DNA of 43,040 nt from JACKBJ01 sp964549495 (lineage in GTDB: Bacteria; Chloroflexota; Anaerolineae; Epilineales; Epilineaceae). The notes beneath the pieces were generated by a model. It had not been told where the DNA came from, did no database searches, and saw nothing but the letters and a program-made list of their open reading frames with translations. The translations under genes were made by a program, and so were the position numbers. Position 1 is the first letter of the stretch; the number at the start of each line of letters is the position of its first letter. Shown in pieces: positions 42,152 through 43,040 of the stretch. The stretch lies in assembly GCA_964549495.1 (NCBI GenBank), contig CAZJWJ010000039.1, positions 1 through 43,040 of the forward strand, read 5' to 3'.

Positions 42152-42298
42152 AGGGCGGGCATGCCGTTTGGGCCGGGCCTTAACTCGGTGGAGGGGTAGT
42201 GCGGCGAAGGAAGGGGGCGCGCAGCGGGCGGTCTCGCGCGTGGCGGATCTGGTCTGCCTCGGACAACAAGTCCCGGCCCAAACGGCACGCCCGCCCTC
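42151..42298. repeat. 27-bp near-perfect inverted repeat after topA (148-bp element)
   Basis: Arm 42151-42177 and arm 42272-42298 are reverse complements with a single mismatch in 27 bases. They enclose 94 bp without a gene. The left arm begins at the last base of the topA stop codon. The element could be a large terminator stem, a structured RNA or a small miniature transposable element. No clear target-site duplication flanks it. Confidence 0.6.
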
Positions 42299-42308
42299 TT
42301 GGTCGGTT

Positions 42309-42411
42309 GGGAAGGGGGGGAGGGAATTGGGAGGTCGATAGGGGGAACGGCCCAGGATTTCAGAGTGGAGCGCGGCTGGGGGTGTCGATTTGGGGGACGG
42401 GTCGGGAGGGG
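42309..42411 (+). other. G-rich tract with two G-quadruplex-type motifs
   Basis: Runs of three or more Gs separated by 1-4 bases occur at 42309-42331 and again at 42392-42411, all on the plus strand. A similar unit (GGGTGTC followed by a GGGGG run) appears twice, near 42379 and 42423. The stretch 42299-42461 lies between the inverted repeat and the last gene. It contains no supported gene, and no ribosome site precedes the ATG at 42462. Confidence 0.5.
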
Positions 42412-42461
42412 AGAGCGGCCCGGGGTGTCCAAATTGGGGGTGGTTTGGGGTTGTAGCTCTC

Positions 42462-43040
42462 ATGAGGAGCTCGAGGATCGTGGGGCGGGGCGCGCTCACC
42501 GTTGCATCGATGCTGGCCCTGTCTGCGGTGGTGGTGACACTGTCCGCTCCGGCCATGTCCATTCCGGTGCGAGTGGCGTCAGGTGCGGGCTCGATGGAGT
42601 CTGCTGCCGAGGTTAGTGACTGTGTGGTGACGGCCACGCATCGGATTGGGTCTCCGGTGGCCTTGGCGGGCGAGGCGGTGGACATGTCCCTGCGCATCGA
42701 GACGCATTGCCCAACCCGGGTGCAGCATTTGCACGTGGTGCTGGTCCTGCCGGCCAGCGAGGCGGTCCCGGCTCGGGATCGTGCCGATGTGCGCGACGAG
42801 GCCAATCGGCTCATCGAATTGATCTTGGATGGCGATGGTCGGCAGTGCTGTGGTGGCATCACCTACCATAGGGTGGGGATTGCCACCTACGCCACCTCCG
42901 GAACCGAGGCCTGCCAGCTGACGAACGACCGCGCGCTTCTACGGCGCTGTGTGGACCGGATGCTCCGCGGACGGGAGGGGAACGACTGTTCAGCGACAGT
43001 TAGAATTGGACAGCGGCGACAGTTAGAAACCCCCACGAGG
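42462..43040 (+). CDS. Fourth VWA-family secreted protein, partial and probably disrupted
   Basis: An open frame of 193 residues running off the window. It starts with a signal-like segment (LTVASMLALSAVVVTLSAPAMS), then the C-X28-C module (C54, C83) and the start of a VWA-like domain (HVVLVLPASEAV). Pro97 stands where the first metal-binding Asp should be. It resembles the first VWA of the 17.2-21 kb protein: THRIGSPVALAGEAV versus QAEVDPASVQLGQDA, and HRVGIATYAT versus HRVGIVSHYN. Similarity to the paralogues stops at about residue 175 (GNDC), where the putative IS end begins. The ATG at 42462 lacks a ribosome site; GTG 42480 has GAGGAG upstream and is a good alternative. Confidence 0.7.
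   Translation, partial: MRSSRIVGRGALTVASMLALSAVVVTLSAPAMSIPVRVASGAGSMESAAEVSDCVVTATHRIGSPVALAGEAVDMSLRIETHCPTRVQHLHVVLVLPASEAVPARDRADVRDEANRLIELILDGDGRQCCGGITYHRVGIATYATSGTEACQLTNDRALLRRCVDRMLRGREGNDCSATVRIGQRRQLETPTR
42987..43040. mobile_element. Probable terminus of an insertion sequence
   Basis: From TGTTCAGCGACAGTT on, the sequence differs in style from the gene it interrupts. A 13-base direct repeat, GCGACAGTTAGAA, occurs at 42993-43005 and 43016-43028, a 23-bp period. Repeated subterminal motifs after a TG end are typical of IS21-like elements; the family is a guess. The homology of the VWA gene ends at this boundary. Only one end is visible and no transposase is in the window. Confidence 0.45.

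Noticed and set aside
42861..42878. Second copy of the transporter promoter palindrome (CCTACCATAGGG) near 42866
   Set aside because: It lies inside the coding sequence of the VWA-family gene and has no promoter around it; probably coincidence.

Overview
The window is a high-GC bacterial segment that most resembles Chloroflexota (Anaerolineae/Caldilineae-like). The taxonomic call is inference. It rests on secreted proteins with Thr/Pro-rich linkers that end or break at a short [IL][YW]LPxV-type motif, on an Obg GTPase with an OCT domain, on a split PntAA/PntAB/PntB transhydrogenase, and on sigma70-type promoters. No tRNA, rRNA or CRISPR array was seen. The window appears to end inside the terminus of an insertion sequence, which may be why the contig stops there.

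Layout. 1-1.8 kb (minus): end of a glycine betaine/choline-type ABC importer (permease, then binding lipoprotein read first) behind a clear promoter with an overlapping palindrome. 1.9-5.4 kb (minus): cytoplasmic tricorn-type protease. 5.6-12.3 kb (plus): two tandem paralogous secreted beta-propeller/VWA proteins. 12.4-16.9 kb (minus): a secreted glycosidase (DUF4038/GH140-like), a CotH-kinase/lamin-tail secreted protein, and a DUF1992 (DnaJC28-like) protein coupled to it by an ATGA overlap. 17.2-21 kb (minus): a third, larger propeller/VWA protein with its own strong promoter. 21.4-26.2 kb (plus): ftsH and the pntAA-pntAB-pntB operon. 26.3-26.7 kb (minus): an ACT-domain protein. 27-30.4 kb (plus): a three-part HTH-like/NACHT/FGE-fold protein, a candidate STAND sensor or defence protein. 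30.6-31.5 kb (plus): a SAM methyltransferase behind a Pho-box-like triple repeat. 31.5-34 kb (minus): obg-nadD-rdgB operon with overlapping genes. 34.3-37.4 kb (plus): an LCP-family cell-wall enzyme, a degenerate hydroxymethylbilane synthase homologue without its catalytic residues, and a secreted double-LysM protein. 37.5-39.2 kb (minus): a secreted four-repeat beta-sandwich protein. 39.6-42.2 kb (plus): topA, behind a leader with a terminator-like hairpin. 42.2-43 kb: a G-rich region with a 27-bp inverted repeat, then the start of a fourth VWA-family gene that runs into the putative IS end.

Main findings. (1) Four secreted proteins share a module of two cysteines exactly 30 residues apart (C-X28-C) placed 13-14 residues before the VWA metal site. 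In two of the four the first metal-binding Asp is replaced by Pro. (2) All six fully visible secreted, non-lipoprotein, non-LysM proteins carry the YLP-type motif, either at the C-terminus or just before a second VWA domain. In the 37.5-39.2 kb protein the same motif begins internal beta-sandwich repeats. (3) The HMBS homologue lacks both the catalytic Asp and the cofactor Cys. (4) The NACHT-FGE protein has a possible DNA-binding N-terminus and an almost leaderless promoter. (5) Two separate 11-bp-period direct repeats suggest response-regulator (PhoB/OmpR-type) control.
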